DNA of 64,000 nucleotides from Lumnitzera littorea (GCA_024138015.1 JAMXBB010000007.1:87224482-87288481), one strand, 5' to 3'; shown: positions 37,300 through 50,118, counted from the first letter of the stretch. Program-made: numbers and translations. The notes: generated by a model not told the origin, from the letters alone.

Positions 37300-40050
37300 G
37301 CATTACAAAGCATTGGGCTTAATATCAAAAGTATCATACTCACTATTACCAATCAGAAGAACATAATCAACATATGTCAAAATAGCAAAGAATTTTGCTG
37401 ATCTTGATAGAGCAAAAAGAGAACGGGCACCCTTTTATTGTGAATAATTGAGACTCAACCGAAAGTTAGATAATTCTTTTCTTCTACTAGTAAGAAGCTC
37501 ACTTCAAATCATACAAAGAATGCTTTAAACAACAAACTTGCCTAGGAGTAGCCTTAGAATACCCTTTAGGGGGTTTCGAGTAATGCAAAAGATTGTAAAA
37601 ACACACATGTCTAATTCATGTAAAAACCATATTTTTATAGCTACAATACCAAGAAGAATACACACACTTATTAGATTCACAATAGAAGGAAATATATAGG
37701 TATAATTAATCCACTCTACTCGTGTATACCCCATTTGATTTATAATTTATTTTATCTACCCATTTAGGTTTGATAACTCTTTTTTTTTTTTTTTTTTATG
37801 GAGACAAATTTATCATCTCCTGAGTATCATTCATTTCAAGAGCTTTTGACTCAACATTCATAGCATCTACCCATTGTGGATCATCTTTAGCATATGTATA
37901 ACAAAGTAATTCATGAATAAAATGGATCCTCTAAAGTTTCAATCTCCTAAAGCTTCTAAAGTTATAAAATAGTAATTAGTATTGTCTAATTTTTTTAAAT
38001 GTCTTATGATATAATTGCGAAATTATGTTTTTCAAAAAATTTAGATAACGACAATTATTACTTTTGTAACTTTAGGAAACTTTAGAAAATAAGAATTTTA
38101 AAAGATGCAAATTTATTCATGAATTGTAAAAGCATTAGCTAAGGATGCTATAAAATCACAAGGGCAAGATTGAAAAGATGTTAAATTAAAATGAGATAAA
38201 AAGAATGGATTGATGTGAATACATCAGTACAATCATTATGATGAACTTTATGAACAAAATCTTTAATTTATGTTGGAGTTTGAGGATCTCTAAACGACCT
38301 ACAGATATAAGAAAAAGGAATAAATATAATCTTTGGAGAATCCTCAACATTAGAAGATGATGATGCTTGTTCCAAAGAATCTGAAAAGATCTTGAAGAAG
38401 AAGGAAAAAAAAAAAAACACTCAAAATGTTTAGAAGCATGTTCAAAATGATAAGGAATAATTGGAGAAAAAGAAGAAGGAAAATGAATCAATCAATCACT
38501 ATATTTATAAGCAAGTGGAGAATAGTAAAAAGAAAGAAAATGAGCAAATGAACAATTTGTATTGTATTGCTTAGAAGGAAAATTTTCTTCATGAAATTTG
38601 ATGACTTTGATCAAAATAAGTAGTTTTTTTTTTTTAATCTCTAAATCATATAGCTTTATACTTTCCTCCTTGTTGAATATCTAACAAATATACATCTCCT
38701 TACTCTTGGAGATTACTAATACTTAAAAGAGTAATATCTTCTATAACAAAGATATCTAAATGTCTTAAGTTTTTCCAAGTTTAGTAGATGATGAAATAAA
38801 AGTTTAAAAGGTATTTTTCAATATAAATATAGAGCAAGCATTCTATTAACTAAATAAATATCTATAATGATATATTCTCTTAAAAGAAAACTTATGAAGA
38901 TGGGAATGAATTTGTAAAGCTCAAGCTATATTAAGAAGATTATGGTATTTATGTTCATTAACACCGTTTTTCCATGGAGAATAAATCATGTTTCACTAAT
39001 GTTTAATACTAGAACTTGGAACAAATGTTGATATTCTTTTGCAATGAATTTAGTCCCATTATCTAATCAAATGGTTTCAAGAATTGATGACAAATGGTTT
39101 TGCATATATTTAATAAATTTGTGAAGGAACTTGTAATTTTAGTTGCAGTAAATATGTCTAACTTGTTTTAGTTTTGTCATCCACTATTATCAAAAAATGA
39201 TTTGCTCCACGTAAAACTTGGGTCCGATATAGACCCCACAAATTAACATGTAATTGATCAAAAGCAACACGAGACATAGATTCATTTCTATGAAAACTTA
39301 ACCGATGAGTGTTAGTTGAATGACAAGTAATCCAAAAGAATTTTTTATTATTAAAAAGTATATCAACTCCTTCAACATGTAACAATTTGGAAAGAGAAAC
39401 ATGATCCAAACAATTATGCAATAGTTCTAATGACATTTTTTACTGCTACCAGAATTTACAGAGAAACGTTTACAATGAAGAACCTTAGACTGATAGAACT
39501 TTGACGTGAAATACAACTAGATGATAGATACTCTAGAGGGTTTTTGATTTATGACATAAAGCTCACATTTTGTTTGAGCTTTAGCAACAACCTCTTGACA
39601 TGCTCGGTCTTAGAAAATATAATTGTTGGAATAAAGAATTGCTTGCAAGTTTTATTTATTGATCAATTTACTAATAAAGAGTAAATTAGGTATTGAAAAT
39701 CTTGGTATAAGCGAAAAATTAGTCAAGGTTAAATTTGCAGTAAGAACAATATCACCACTTGGATGAACTAATTTAATTGTTCCATTTGGAAGTCTAATGG
39801 ATATGGGAGTTAATAAAGGTCTTTTATCAATAACAAGGTTAGATGATAGAGATGGACGCATCAAATTCATGTTGATGTATATGGAGTGTGATGGAGTAAA
39901 GCAAAAAGGAGTTTCAATGTGTAGAAGTGTATATAAATTGGTGGTACATGTAAGAGTGAAGTAGGGTTCAAAAGGAGGAATGGTTGAACGTTGCAATTTG
40001 CAGAAATCTGTAGATTGCATGAGGCATCCGGAGGATACCCCCTCTACCAT
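37300..40050 (-). mobile_element. Ty1/copia pol remnant (protease end, integrase, partial RT)
   Basis: Minus-strand frames give, in order: the protease end (PISIRLPNGTIKLVHPSGD near 39830-39770, IPNLLFISKLI near 39690), and the GAG-pre-integrase zinc region (HNCLDHVSLSKLLHVEGVD near 39430-39360). Integrase follows (FDQLHVNLWGLYRTQ near 39250; LDNGT near 39060; YLVNRMLAL near 38850). Then come the RT start (VDAMNVESKALEMNDTQEM near 37880-37830), LVTVR-like sequence, SLYDLK near 37500 and TYVDY at 37363-37377. The RT box reads YVDY instead of YVDD, so a catalytic Asp is lost. The tract ends within RT, so RNase H and both LTRs are missing. Many stops and poly-A/T runs show an old, dead copy. Confidence 0.8.
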
Positions 40051-40059
40051 CCGGATGCT

Positions 40060-41637
40060 AGGGGAGTCTCACTTCTAAAATGAGGACATCTTGATGCCAA
40101 GCTTTGCAACACTTGAATGCCGTATGTTTAGAATGCCACATGAAGTTTATAGCCTGTTCCTTATAGTTTTTCAAGGCTTGTTTTCTTATTTATAAATGTT
40201 TCTTACATGTTTTCAAACAAGTTTTATTGAATAAAACCCTTTACAAGCATCCTTTCACCAAAGTTTGATCCTTTCTTCTCTTAGATACTTAAGTTAAAGG
40301 TAAAGATTATAAGGAGTGAGAGAGGGCGTGATATGATGAAGATGAAAGTTGAGTTAGTTGTTATTTTTTAATATCATGTTGTAGATAGTTCAGTTCAGAG
40401 TTAGAGTTAAAATTAACAAGTCACTTGAGTCATGTATAGGATACTTGTATGAACCTTTGTGCATGTTAGCTTGGTACTTTAAATGGACTTAATAACATAT
40501 CCATCATAATTAATTAAGTTTGTTACTTATGTTTGACTTTGGCCACCACACTAGAGGGCTGGTACGATTAGTGAGGCATCTAGTGATCCTTGCACGACGT
40601 TGTCTCGAGTAGAGTCCCGTATCGAAATGACTTAGTTAGATTTAGGGAGGTTACTTGGTTATTGAGGAAGACTCAACACCAATACAATGTAGTATTATAT
40701 CTATGGTATGCTGGGGTTACGAGTATCTTTTTGTTACTTGATGACTAAAATAAAGATATTAACTAGTTGTATGATGCATTTGTAGATACTTGTAATGCTT
40801 GTATGGCTTGTTATATGTTATCCATACATATGTGTTTATTGTATTTTGTACTAGGTAATAACTCATCCTTCCAAGAATCTTCATTTTTCAGTTGCAAGTT
40901 CACTATGAACAGGGCTCTGGATGTTTATAGTTATAAGTACATCTATGAATCAAGTTAGGCTATTTTAGTGATGCGAGTGATTATGGGTAGTTTGAAGGTT
41001 TTAGCTGTATTAGAAGATAAATTCCTTTTTGTAATTCAATTTTTATTGTTGATACTTGTTTACTAAGGTTGAGGTTACTCAGTGTTATTATTGGAGAGTC
41101 ATCTAAGACTCTAGGTGATTTGTTTTATTTCTTCTTATAATGAAGCCATGACCTATTGTATAGACGTTATGTACGGGTTCTTTCAAATATCTAATGTAAT
41201 TATGGACTCGATGGTTTACGTTGTGCCTCTCTTATTTATGAACATGTGGAGATATATTAATGAGTGTTAGCAAATAATCTATTATTAATTATAATTTATA
41301 GACATGTTATAGATTTCTAAACACCTTAGTGAGAGATGACATGTAGCAAGCTGAAAATTGCTAGTTTCTAGGGCATTATAGATTATCATTAAGCTGTTGC
41401 ACCCGTTTTTCAACATGAGCTGCAACATAAGTAATTAGTCTACACGTGTAATGAATATTTACACTTGTAATAAATACATAAAAGATAATATTTTTACAAA
41501 TTAGAAATTGCTTAATCATGTGATTTTAGTGGTAGGTTTATGAGATAAGATATTTTATTGTTCCAACACTCACAAATAAGTGTATACATCATGAAATAGT
41601 ATGTTATATCCTAAGGGGCATGAAGAGTCATTTGCAT
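40060..41637. other. Intergenic DNA, no feature recognised
   Basis: A moderately less AT-rich patch (about 40540-40720, with GGCTGGTACG and CTCGAGTAGAGTCCCG) may be LTR sequence of an unidentified element, but no boundary, primer site or coding was found. Confidence 0.4.
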
Positions 41638-41644
41638 AATTATT

Positions 41645-41925
41645 GCGGGAGATTTACAATGGAGTGGATGAACATTTGAGAGAAAGTTCAAATAAGGAAT
41701 CGACGTTTAAATAAATTCATATAAAGAATTAACGTTTCATAAAATGGTTTAAATGAGGGATTCATAATAACCAATCTATAAAATTGTTTGAATCATTTTG
41801 TGAAACGTTAATCCCTTATTTGAACTAATTTGTAAAACCTTAATCCCTTATTCGAATTTTTTAAAACGTTGATTTTCTATTTAAACTTACCCCTAAATGT
41901 TGATCTCTCTATTGTAATTCTCCCC
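41645..41925. mobile_element. Foldback MITE with target site duplication
   Basis: The 281-base element starts GCGGGAGATTTACAATGGAG and ends in the inverted counterpart CTCTATTGTAATTCTCCCC. The two arms stay complementary over most of their length (about 135 bases each, roughly 70-75% by eye), so the whole element folds into one hairpin. It is flanked by a 7-base direct repeat, AATTATT (41638-41644 and 41926-41932). No coding capacity. The superfamily is not clear from a 7-base duplication. Confidence 0.8.
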
Positions 41926-42052
41926 AATTATTAGAGAAGTGGAACGATCCTTGAATATATGGACAATAATATCATGCCTCGAGCTATTATGATCCATGAC
42001 AATAATTCTTCATATTATGTAGCTATTGTTAATTCTAACACTTTATTAATTA

Positions 42053-42450
42053 GGGAAAAGTACCAAAAAATTGCTAATTTTTCACGTTTTTATGAATCAG
42101 TTCTTAACATTTTATTTAGTTAATTTTAGTCTTTAACTTTTTTAAGTTATATCAAATAAGTTCTTCTATTAAACTTTGTTATATTTTTCATTACTGTGGA
42201 CACGCATTAATATATAATTGGTTTATATAAGTACAAAAAAACCCTAATGTTTATCTGTATATATGAATTGATCCTTAACCTTTTTATCTTATACATTTGT
42301 CTTCAATATATCCAAACATAATAGAAAAACTAACGGAGTAACTTTTTTGTAAATTTGTTAAAACATTAAGGAATAAAATAGAATAAATAGAAGATTAAGA
42401 ACTGATTTATATTTACAAGTAAATATTAAAAACTTTTTTGTACTTTTCCC
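42053..42450. mobile_element. Mutator-like MITE with perfect 9-base target site duplication
   Basis: The 398-base element begins GGGAAAAGTACCAAAAAATT and ends with the inverted form AAAAAACTTTTTTGTACTTTTCCC-like arm (42427-42450). It is flanked on both sides by TATTAATTA (42044-42052 and 42451-42459). A 9-base duplication with long AT-rich inverted termini and no coding is typical of Mutator-superfamily MITEs. Confidence 0.8.
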
Positions 42451-42614
42451 TATTAATTATTTTATGCATTTATTTTGATATTAATTCAATTTCTACTTAT
42501 TGATTTTATTGTTTATCACTTTGTAGCTATACAACAAATATGACTGTTGCAAGCAAAGTAGAAATTTAGGGTTGATCATCATCGAAAAAGTTTCTTTTAG
42601 AAGTCAACTCTGTA

Positions 42615-42806
42615 AGGATTCATTAGGTATTATATATCACACGTATCACGTGAATCCAATAAAATGCTAATACGAATAATAATGAAAGAAGTAATTTTAA
42701 AATTAATTAATACTCATGATTTATAAATATCATATATATCAATATTTTATTAATATTTATATAATATATGTACATAATACATGTTATGTATTTCTCATTA
42801 AATCAT
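42615..42806. repeat. Dispersed repeat, copy 1 (MITE-like)
   Basis: It shares an ordered set of blocks with 43475-43673: TATTA..TATCA near the start, AATAAAATRYTAA, ATATATCAATATTTTATT, and TACATAAYACATG near the end, followed by ATTAAATCATCC or ACTAAATCATTT. The ends are partly complementary, as in a small foldback element. Confidence 0.6.
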
Positions 42807-43474
42807 CCTTATGGTATAGTTAACTAGAAATGAGCATGATATGATGAAACTCAACACAGATGGTTAAATTTTGTTAAAGTATACATACATTGAAGTACTG
42901 GACTCTGTCTAAAGATCGTGCGTAACAATAAATTTCAAGGTTTTTGTTTCTTAATTAGACTAGAAAGTTAGACGTGGTTATAGCTATGTTGCGGAGGCAG
43001 GTTATAGGTGGCAAAGAGATCCTCGGTGATGGTGGTTATAGTGACCTTTTAAGATCATTCTAACAAATATATAAGGTACGTAACACTGACATGTGAAAGG
43101 ACGTTACATATACCCAAATTTATCAACCACATAAGGAAGTCAAGCAATGATGATTTTATGGCAAAGAAAGAAATAAAAACTATAGCAATATTTATGTTAT
43201 CAAATAAAATGACCTTTTTTTTTTTTTTCAATTAGGGTAGCTTATTTTCACATTAAGCTTCACATAAAAGGTCTAACGCGAGAATGCAGTCTAGTACTTC
43301 GCTGCTTCTCTTAAAGCCAATGTCATGTATTACCTCTCTTAAGCAACAAACACTTGAGGATACATTTCATTAATTTCAAATCATCATAAAATTTCTTGGT
43401 TACTATTTTTTTTTTTCAATTATAATATTTAAGGAAAAGTTTTTTTTTTTTACTGCCAATTGGAAAAAAAAAAT

Positions 43475-43673
43475 CTAATAAGTATTACGTATCATGTGTT
43501 ATATATACTTAACTTGTAAATACTAATAAAATATTAACATGAATAATGATGGTAAGAATTGTTTCTAAATCCATTATTATGTATGATTTGCATATGATAT
43601 ATGTATCAATATTTTATTGATATTTACACATTATATATACATAACACATGATATATATTATTTACTAAATCAT
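43475..43673. repeat. Dispersed repeat, copy 2 (MITE-like)
   Basis: Second copy of the unit at 42615-42806, about 670 bases downstream in the same orientation and clearly diverged. No coding sequence. Confidence 0.6.
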
Positions 43674-43679
43674 TTCTCA

Positions 43680-44735
43680 TTGATTTGAAGTTTTTATTGA
43701 ATAATTTAAAAATATTAAAACAATTATAAATCAAAAGAGAAAGCGAGAGAGAAGGAAATAACTTATCTTGCCATTGCTATGTAGGTTTGGAACTTCCAAA
43801 TCTAGTTACTTCAAGAATATGTCACTTACCACTCAACAACTTGCCAAATCATGTAATTACAATATAGTTGGATGGCAAAATGAAAGTTTTCCTATAAAAA
43901 TCATATCAAATTATATTCAAATTAAGTTTCTCTATTTTAAGTGAAAGAATTTTCTATTAAAACATATTAAAGTACGTGCTTTTTTTTTTTGTGCAATATT
44001 GGCTGTTTATATATTATTTCTGTAATATCGTAGGTATATTATTCATCAGTCTTCATAGAGCATATTGATACTAATAGAGTTTGACGTCATATAAGAAATA
44101 TTATTTTGTTTATACTCCTAAAAAGTAATAAGACGTCATTTTATCATACTTGAGAAGTATTTTCTTACTCACAGTTATCGAGTTACCTTAAAATTCTCAC
44201 AGATCAGAAAAAATAGGCGGAAGCCATGAAAATTTTTCTTATACCGTGCCAAGATCCTTTTTTGGCCAACCACCGTAAGATATGCAGGATATCATGTATA
44301 TGGCTTTAAGAAATTCCTTATTGCACATAATTTGAATACAAACTCTTTGATTTAGGAACTGTTCCATTCTTGATAATGAAATATATGATATCTTTCCACC
44401 GAAAATAAAAAGATAGATAGAGTAAATTAGCGCGTTGTTGAATGTCCATTCTGGCGGGCATAGACTACATAACATGAATGGAATATATTTATAGTTTATC
44501 ATAACAAAATGAATCCTACCCTAGCAAATTTGGAAGTGAAACATCGATAGTAGTTAAATATTACCACATGTCATTATATGCTATTCACACACATATAATT
44601 ATAGACATTTAATTTTGTTTTTGGTCCACGATTTGTAATATGAGGTTTAGAAAACTGTTGGTATGTAGTATTTAGTCTGTTTCGATTTAAGAACCGGATG
44701 TTTGAATAAATTATGTAAATTTTTCCTTTTTAATA
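43680..44735. other. Intergenic DNA, no gene recognised
   Basis: An 87-codon minus-strand ORF at 44239-44502 is present but resembles no family I know and is not supported by context. Confidence 0.4.
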
Positions 44736-44746
44736 TAGTCATGATG

Positions 44747-47499
44747 ATTCTTTCCCGTCTAAACTAAACAAAATTGATTTAGTGTTGATCCCAAAAGTTA
44801 GGAATCCATCCAAACTATGTCACTTTTGTCCAATTAGTTTATGCAATTTCTTAACTAAAGTCATTGCTAAAGTATTAGCAAACCATCTGAAACCATTCCT
44901 TAATTGCGTCATTACCCTCGTTTAAAGTGCCTTTGTCTCGAGTTGAATGATTTAGGATAATATTGTTGTAGCCCACAAGATCTTCCATGACTTGAAATTA
45001 AAGAGGAGGTAGAAAAAGTGTAGTTGTGCAATTACAATCGACATGATGAAAGTCTATGACAAAGTCAATTGACAATTCTTAGAGAAGGTCCTATTTAAAT
45101 TAGGCTTTCATGAAAAGTGGGTGAACTGGGTCATGAACACAATTACCTTTGTATCTTATAATTTAATGCTTAATGGCAAAAGAGTAGGTCACATTACACC
45201 CTCGAGGGGCATTACACAAGGAGACCTGTTATCACCATATTTATTCTTGTTTGTAGCTGATGTATTGTCTAGACTTATATATAGTACTATTGATAGAAAT
45301 GAGGTCAAAGGGATAAAAATTAAATCTGCTTGCCAAAACTGACACATCTCTTTTTCGTAGATGACTCATTATTTTTCCTTAATGCTAGTGACGCTAATAT
45401 TATTCGCTTCAAGGATATACTTGCTTCTTTTTGCAATGCTTCAGGTCAAGCGGTGAATTTTTGTAAATCAGCAATAGTTTTCAGAAAGAGTACTCCTGAG
45501 GAGAAGAAGCAAAGACTGTATCAACTACTAGGCATACTGCTTCAAAACACTACGGGAAACTATTTGGGCTCTCTAACAACATGGGAGAGATCTAAATGTA
45601 TAGCCTTGGCATTAGTCAAAGAGAAGATAAGCACTAAAATACAAGGATGGAAGGGAGCCCTCCTCTCTCGAGGAGGAAAGGAAATACTTATCAAGTCAGT
45701 GGCTTATGTGGTGCTAACATACACTATGGCCATTTTTAAGTTTCCACAAAAATGGTGTAGGGAAGTTACATCTTTGATAAGCAGATTTTGGTGGGGCAAT
45801 AACGTGTATGGGGAAAAATCCATTAAAAGAAGTGGGATTCTCTAGCTATTTCTAAAGAAAAGGGTGGTTTGGGATTCCAGGATTTGGAATCATTTAATGA
45901 CACTATGCTTGGGAAGTTAGCTTAGAGGCTACTTACCAATCTTGACCAGCTTTGGGCAAGGGTACTTGAGAGAGTGTATTTCTTGCATGATGATTTCTTC
46001 AATGCCCAGATCAAGGGTGGGGCCTCTTAGGTATGGGGAAGCATTATGGTGGGTAGAGAGGTAGTAAGAAGCAATTTCAACCGGAAGATAGGTAGAGGTG
46101 ATAAGGTTGGAGTTTGGGATGACCCTTAGATTGTTACATTAAATCGGAAAAAAAGCCCTGCAAATTTCTAAATATAGATGTAATAAAGTGTGGTTGGTTT
46201 TGGATTTGCTAAATTAAGAAGGTGCTTGATGAATAGATAAGATCTAGCAACTATTTCCTCATAGTATTGCCAAGAAAATCCTTCAAATTCCAACAAGAGG
46301 ATGTAGAGATTGTGATAATGTCATTGGGCCCTTGGAACAAGATGGAAAATATAGTGTTAAATCTGCCTACCATGCCATATTCAAGCCTAAGCTATTAACA
46401 GAGGTGAGTAGGCTCTCATGATCTCATATTATAGATTATGCGGTAAGGAAAATAATATGGAATGCAAAATACATGCCGAAAATTAAGCACTTCTTGTGGA
46501 GACTTTGTTGTAATGCATTAAGCACACGTGCAAATTTATATAGAAGAATAGTGAAAGATTCACAAGCATGCGACTTTTACGAAAGAGAAGAAACAACGGA
46601 ACACATTTTTTTATTGTATGATTGGACTCATAAGGTGTGAGCATAAGTTATGGGATTGAGAATTGATTTGGTACATGTATCAACGTTTGATAAATGGCTA
46701 CCTTCATTGGTAGAGAATTCAAGCCTGTCAAAGGAGTATTTAAAGAAGTTCATCAGTGAAGTTGGATTCTTATGTTGGGCAATATAGAAGCATCACCGCA
46801 AGTGTGTCTTTAACCATTCTACCCAAGGAAGGTTGCAACAATGATATGAGCTATTGAATCGGAATATATCACATTCTCTAAGGCATCGTAGTTAGCCACA
46901 TTATAAGGAGGATGAAGGTTTATAGAAAGTTTGGATGCCACTTGATCATTCGTCCATTAAGCTCAACTACGATGGTACTTTAAGTGTAAAGCAACATGCT
47001 ACTGGACTGGGAGTAGTGGCATGGGATTGTAACAGAGATTTCAAGGGTACAATTAGTAAGAGTTTGCAAGCTACTGATTGCTTAGTTGTTGAGGCAGTGA
47101 TAGTTCAAGAAGTACTGAGATGTGCAAAGGATATGAGATGAAACAAGATTATCATGGAAACGGACTCTTCCTTACTTTTCAACTGTATGTAACATTAAGG
47201 GAGTAAATGGTCCATAGCTACAATTGTTAAGGATATTTTATTGTTGAAGTCCACTTTTACTTCTTGTTTGTTCTCTCTCATAAATAGGAAAGCAAATAGA
47301 TGCATTGATTAAGTAGCTACTCAAGAAAAAAGAGGCTTGTCTGTTTGTTATTGGGAGGAAAATCCTCCAAGTCCTTGTTGAGTTTGATTAGAGTGGATCA
47401 GTTGCTACGTACGTGGGGTAATTTGTAATTATAGACACTCTATTTCTACTTTTCGATGAATCAATATTTTATGGATTTTGGTCCCAAAAAAAAAAAAAA
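44747..47499 (+). mobile_element. 5'-truncated L1-type LINE with RNase H and poly(A) tail
   Basis: Broken plus-strand frames give the expected order. RT: LVLIPKVRNPS near 44780, PISLCNFL near 44830, AKVLANHLKPFLN, EKVLFKLGFHEKWVNWVM near 45085-45135, PSRGITQGDLLSPYLFLF near 45200-45250, and the active-site box FVDD at 45354-45365. The zinc-binding region follows (PKIKHFLWRLCCNALSTRA near 46480-46535; CDFYEREETTEHIFLLYDW near 46570-46625), then an RNase H domain (IKLNYDGTLSV near 46960-46990; VVEAVIVQEVL). A poly(A) run ends it at 47486-47499. ORF1 and the endonuclease are missing, consistent with truncated reverse transcription. TAGTCATGATG (44736-44746) and TAGTCATAATG (47503-47513) match at 10 of 11 bases and look like the target site duplication. 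Confidence 0.88.
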
Positions 47500-47513
47500 T
47501 TCTAGTCATAATG

Positions 47514-49444
47514 GTAAATAAACTAGGGGATAGATTTTGGAAAAGGAAAATCACGTATTTTAAAGGAAATATATTGAGAAGTATAATTTATTTACTAGAA
47601 CAACAGAAACTTTATTTGGTCTTTTATTTTAATTTTTATTTTTTTTATGGAGTAAAATATAAGGTAAATAAATATGCTTTTAAGGTAAGTAGGTGTTGGG
47701 GGTGGAGGAGGAGAGGGTGCGCGTAAAAATGTCCCTAACTTGACTTAGCTTTTCGGGAAAAAAGAAAAAGAAAAAGAAAAAGAAAAGAAAGAAAATGGCT
47801 TAGCTTCGCACCACGTTTTCTGCACTGCATGCAAGATGTAATTTTTTTTTTTTCCTTTTCTTTCGGTGGAAGATCTAATTTGATAGCTGATGTTTTAAAT
47901 GGTTAGTAATGGGGTCAAAAAACTCGAAAGCCTCCGAATTTATTGATTACTGGACAAGGAAAAAAAGAAGAATTAATTAATACCACCAAGCTACCTCCAC
48001 TAATATTTGACCACATATTACTTGTCAAATAAGTGGGAATTTTATATATCTTATGTTATTGAAGGAAAAATAAGAAATATATTATAATTTTTATTTCATA
48101 CAACTTGGTTTTCGGTGGAATATTCCGCGTCCTATGATACTTAGATTCCGAATATGCTGGCAATTAGACATCGTCACACGTAACGATGGTTCCGTGGTCA
48201 ACACATGCATATTTCCTCTCTACTTCTTGGAAGTTAATGTAGCAGAGACAATCCATCGTCTTGTCTTGGCCTTGTCAATATATACATGTATTAGTTGGAT
48301 TTTGTTTCGAAAATAAGGGTGGCAATTTGGTGCTTTTCCGTATATATATATAGTAAGGATAGTAATTTGGGATACTATGTGTAAATCTGAATATAATACA
48401 ATACAATTAAAATTGAGTTTGTGTATAAAAAAGTAGAGATGAGACACAAACGGATCAAACACATTTAAATACAAAATTTTTATTCAAGATTGGGTTTAAC
48501 CTTCGAACTTGTATACAAACCTGTTTATTAGATGGATCTCATAAACATGTTTTCAACTTGTGAACTTGTTTAATTTTAAAATAACAAATATTTGAATAAT
48601 TAGAAAAGTATTTTTTTTTTCTTTTTCATGAATATGTGAAGAAAGATGAGACAAGTACAAGTGTAACTATTAGTAGCAGTAAATTAAGAGCTCAAAATTC
48701 AATTAATAATGAATGGCAAATAACTTATAAATAACTTTGCTATTTACCAAATACTTATACTAGATTTGAATTTATTTCATTTTGTTATATATGATGCTTT
48801 ATAATTTTTATTTTATATAGGAATTTCAACCTTTTAAAAGCATATAAACACTTAGAGGTGATAATAAATTTAAATTAGAACTATATTTGTATGAGGAGCA
48901 GCATATAATGGTTGAATCATGTATTTTGAGTTATTAGAATAATCAATCTCAATATCCTCAAGTTACAAAAATGGCATGTGATATCTTAAGTATATTGATA
49001 TTTACAATAGTTTCAAAATCTGTATTTAATACGTAATTAAATTCTCGATCAATGCAATGGCTCATTGAAGTCAAAATTTATGGAAACTCTTCAATGTATA
49101 AAGGATTGGTTGTATAAAAAATGTAATAAACCAAATTATTTTTATAAATATTTCAACACCATTTATCTTTTATTAATATAGTTTTTTTATATGCAAGTAA
49201 TTTCTATGGTGAAATTACCACTGATAATAATATACTATTTACATGTGGTTTAACTAAATATCAAGATATCATACAATCAACAAATGTTCATATTTGTTAT
49301 ATTTGATAAAACTTTCCTTTATTAAACTTTTGTTCGATTGTAATTTCACGTATGAATGTTATGATTATGTCATTTTTATTTGTAAAATATTAACTTTATG
49401 ATCATCATTTTTACTATGTATTCTATAGAGGGCTGGCTAAAAAT
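47514..49444. other. AT-rich intergenic DNA
   Basis: No gene recognised. There is a purine run (AAAGA repeats) at about 47760-47800 and a short (TA)n run near 48340. A less AT-rich island at about 48120-48300 looks like unique promoter-type sequence but has no gene beside it. Confidence 0.45.
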
Positions 49445-50097
49445 TGTTAGGATAAGCTCATTATTTATTTAGGCTTTACTCCTTAAGTCAGGTGATAGGG
49501 CTTAAGGAGTCTGGTCCATGTTTGGGATGATTTAGGGAGAGTTGGCTTGGTGGGCTCAAAACATGGATTGTTAAACTAGTTCATTTGCCTCCAACCTTTC
49601 TTAAGCAGGCTTATACACTTATAAGGAATGTTACTGGCCTTGCGCTCATTAGCTAGTTTATTTTAGCTAACCATGAATTGAGCAAGCTCCATTTAATCTG
49701 TTGATTACCTAGATAATCCAATGGAATTCATTATACCCAAAAACCTATAAATACCCAATATTTCCTCATTATTTAGAACTTTTAGAGAAATTGGAGAAAC
49801 AATGTTTTATTATGAAAACTTTATTCTCTAAGATTAAATAACATTTAGGTAAAGAATTGATCCTATTCGCTTAAGCTACAAGATGAATGCTTGAGGTCTC
49901 ATAAGGTTGCCTTGTCTATCACTTGTGCATTTAAGACACTAAGATTGCATGTTTCTTCTCCCTACCTTATTTTTACCTAATTATCCCTTTAGGTGACAGT
50001 CTCACTTTACTTCTTTAAAGCCGTGTATAGCGTTCTGTGTAGTGCACTACTTACGAAGCATGTACTTGACCACTTCAATTGGACCCCTACTTCTACA
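49445..50097 (+). repeat. 5' LTR of the Tat-type gypsy element
   Basis: It begins TGTTAGGATAAGC and ends TTCTACA, three bases before the primer site. A TATA box (CCTATAAATACCC, about 49750-49763) lies inside, as expected for the LTR promoter. Confidence 0.65.
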
Positions 50098-50100
50098 TTA

Positions 50101-50118
50101 TGGCAACTCTATGGGGGA
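50101..50118 (+). other. Primer binding site of the Tat-type gypsy element
   Basis: TGGCAACTCTATGGGGGA resembles TGGCGACTCTGCTGGGGA, the tRNA-Arg-type site I associate with Tat/Ogre elements. A few mismatches reflect decay. Confidence 0.6.

Noticed and set aside
38186..38491. 101-codon minus-strand ORF
   Set aside because: Part of the decayed copia pol region; only a chance open stretch of it.
41645..42450. Possible CRISPR-like or satellite array from repeated CGTTT/TTAATCCC motifs
   Set aside because: The repeats are the arms of inverted-repeat MITEs in a plant genome, with no regular spacers.
44239..44502. 87-codon minus-strand ORF
   Set aside because: No family resemblance, no promoter or neighbours to support it, and short in an AT-rich region.
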